A DNA stretch of 6,106 bases, taken from Oscillospiraceae bacterium (GTDB taxonomy: Bacteria > Bacillota > Clostridia > Oscillospirales > Oscillospiraceae). The notes below the pieces were generated by a model. It saw only the letters and a list, made by a program, of their open reading frames with translations, was not told the origin of the DNA and did not search any database. Positions within the stretch are counted from its first letter, which is position 1; each line of letters starts with the position of its first letter. The stretch covers positions 1 to 6,106 of the forward strand of contig CACXHI010000243.1 in the NCBI GenBank assembly GCA_902767395.1. The letters run 5' to 3'. The translations under genes and the position numbers were made by a program. Of the stretch, positions 5,816-6,106 are shown piece by piece.

Positions 5816-5828
5816 TGATACTGTATCA
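5816..5828. promoter_or_regulatory. Perfect palindrome overlapping a weak promoter upstream of the sigma start
   Basis: TGATAC-T-GTATCA is a perfect 6-1-6 inverted repeat located 19 bases upstream of the preferred sigma-factor ATG. On the minus strand it overlaps a possible extended -10 (TGATACAGT) with TTGCAA 17 bases upstream of TACAGT. Both boxes are only 4/6 matches. It may be an operator, or chance. Confidence 0.3.
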
Positions 5829-5865
5829 TATCTTCTCTGTTTTTGCAATTCAGGCACGTCAAAAA

Positions 5866-6012
5866 TCATTCAGCCCGTCGTATTGTATCCGGCGGATCAT
5901 GGTCGTGGACGATACTGAGAACCCTTTGCAGAATGAATTCGGCACTGCTCTCGTCGGTTTCCAACGCATGAATCAGTTTCTTGTAGACGGCGCGAAATTC
6001 ACGATCTTCCAT
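5866..6012 (-). CDS. Possible 48-aa protein upstream of the sigma factor
   Basis: This short reading frame begins MEDREFRAVYKKLIHALETD and ends in a polar tail HDHDPPDTIRRAE. It has a good ribosome binding site (GGGGAGG, eight bases before the ATG at 6012), which is why I prefer this start over a longer in-frame one at 6075 that would read through the palindrome at 6029-6052. The peptide is charged, probably helical, with no signal peptide or membrane segment. Its stop lies within an ATGA that could start a longer form of the sigma factor (5869), and otherwise it ends 68 bases before the preferred sigma start, so co-transcription is likely. I do not recognise a family. It may be a small regulator or partner of the sigma factor, or simply a translated leader. 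Confidence 0.55.
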   Translation of the reverse strand: MEDREFRAVYKKLIHALETDESSAEFILQRVLSIVHDHDPPDTIRRAE

Positions 6013-6028
6013 GTTCTCACCTCCCCTG

Positions 6029-6052
6029 CCTGACACTCTTAAGACTGTCAGG
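6029..6052. repeat. Imperfect palindrome upstream of the small gene
   Basis: CCTGACA (6029-6035) pairs with TGTCAGG (6046-6052), with a single C/C mismatch before the inner TCTTAAGA palindrome. It lies 16 bases upstream of the ATG at 6012 and next to its ribosome binding site. It could be an operator overlapping the promoter of the sigma operon, or a leader hairpin. Confidence 0.55.
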
Positions 6053-6059
6053 GGTTTCA
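6032..6059 (-). promoter_or_regulatory. Candidate ECF-type promoter of the sigma operon
   Basis: On the minus strand TGAAACC (6053-6059), the classic -35 of ECF sigma factors, is followed after 17 bases by TGTC (6032-6035), resembling the CGTC -10. The spacing is one to two bases longer than the usual ECF arrangement. If real it would put the start near 6025 with a very short leader and suggest autoregulation, which is common for ECF sigma genes. This is a visual match only. Confidence 0.33.
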
Positions 6060-6106
6060 AAATGCTTAGACGCACATCAAAATTTTTTCTGGAGCAGAAA
6101 GCAGGA

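Noticed and set aside
5866..6075. Longer 69-aa version of the small upstream protein
   Set aside because: The extra 21 residues have no good ribosome site and run across the palindrome and candidate promoter; the internal ATG at 6012 has a strong ribosome site.

Overview
The window looks like a stretch of a Bacillota (Firmicutes) chromosome, most likely a gut-type clostridial/Oscillospirales lineage. This is an inference from AGGAGG-type ribosome binding sites, a TTG start, consensus TTGAC(A/G)-17-TATAAT promoters, roughly 50-55% GC, and the families present (VanW, DltA/DltC-like, ECF-transporter S component, membrane-anchored ECF sigma factor). Every gene I accept is on the minus strand, so transcription runs from right to left. 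No RNA gene, IS element, CRISPR array or prophage was seen, and no gap between genes exceeds about 300 bases.

Right part (about 3923-6106): a regulatory unit. A possible 48-aa protein is followed by an ECF-type sigma factor that continues past its DNA-binding region into a transmembrane helix, a Ser/Pro/Glu-rich repeat stalk and an exported C-terminal domain of about 200 residues. This is a candidate one-protein envelope sensor and transcription factor. Palindromes and a weak ECF-type promoter lie upstream.

Middle part (about 2803-3858): a single gene for an ECF-transporter substrate-binding (S) component with two extra C-terminal membrane helices. It has its own strong extended -10 promoter and a long hairpin terminator. 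No energising module (EcfA/EcfT) is present here.

Left part (about 141-2668): a tight three-gene operon of a VanW-family protein (TTG start), a DltA-like adenylating ligase, and a DltC-like carrier protein, joined by an 11-bp and then a 4-bp overlap and closed by a hairpin terminator. The ligase probably activates D-alanine and loads it on the phosphopantetheine arm of the carrier. The membrane acyltransferase DltB, which in classical dlt operons lies between dltA and dltC, and DltD are absent, and VanW takes the leading position. The acceptor of the activated amino acid is therefore unknown. Just left of the terminator, a near-perfect promoter drives another gene, of which only the first 24 codons (a signal peptide or membrane anchor) are in the window.

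The observations most worth following are the VanW-DltA-DltC operon without DltB/DltD, the membrane-anchored sigma factor with its near-identical tandem repeat, and the two terminator hairpins built on the same CGGATATCCG arms.
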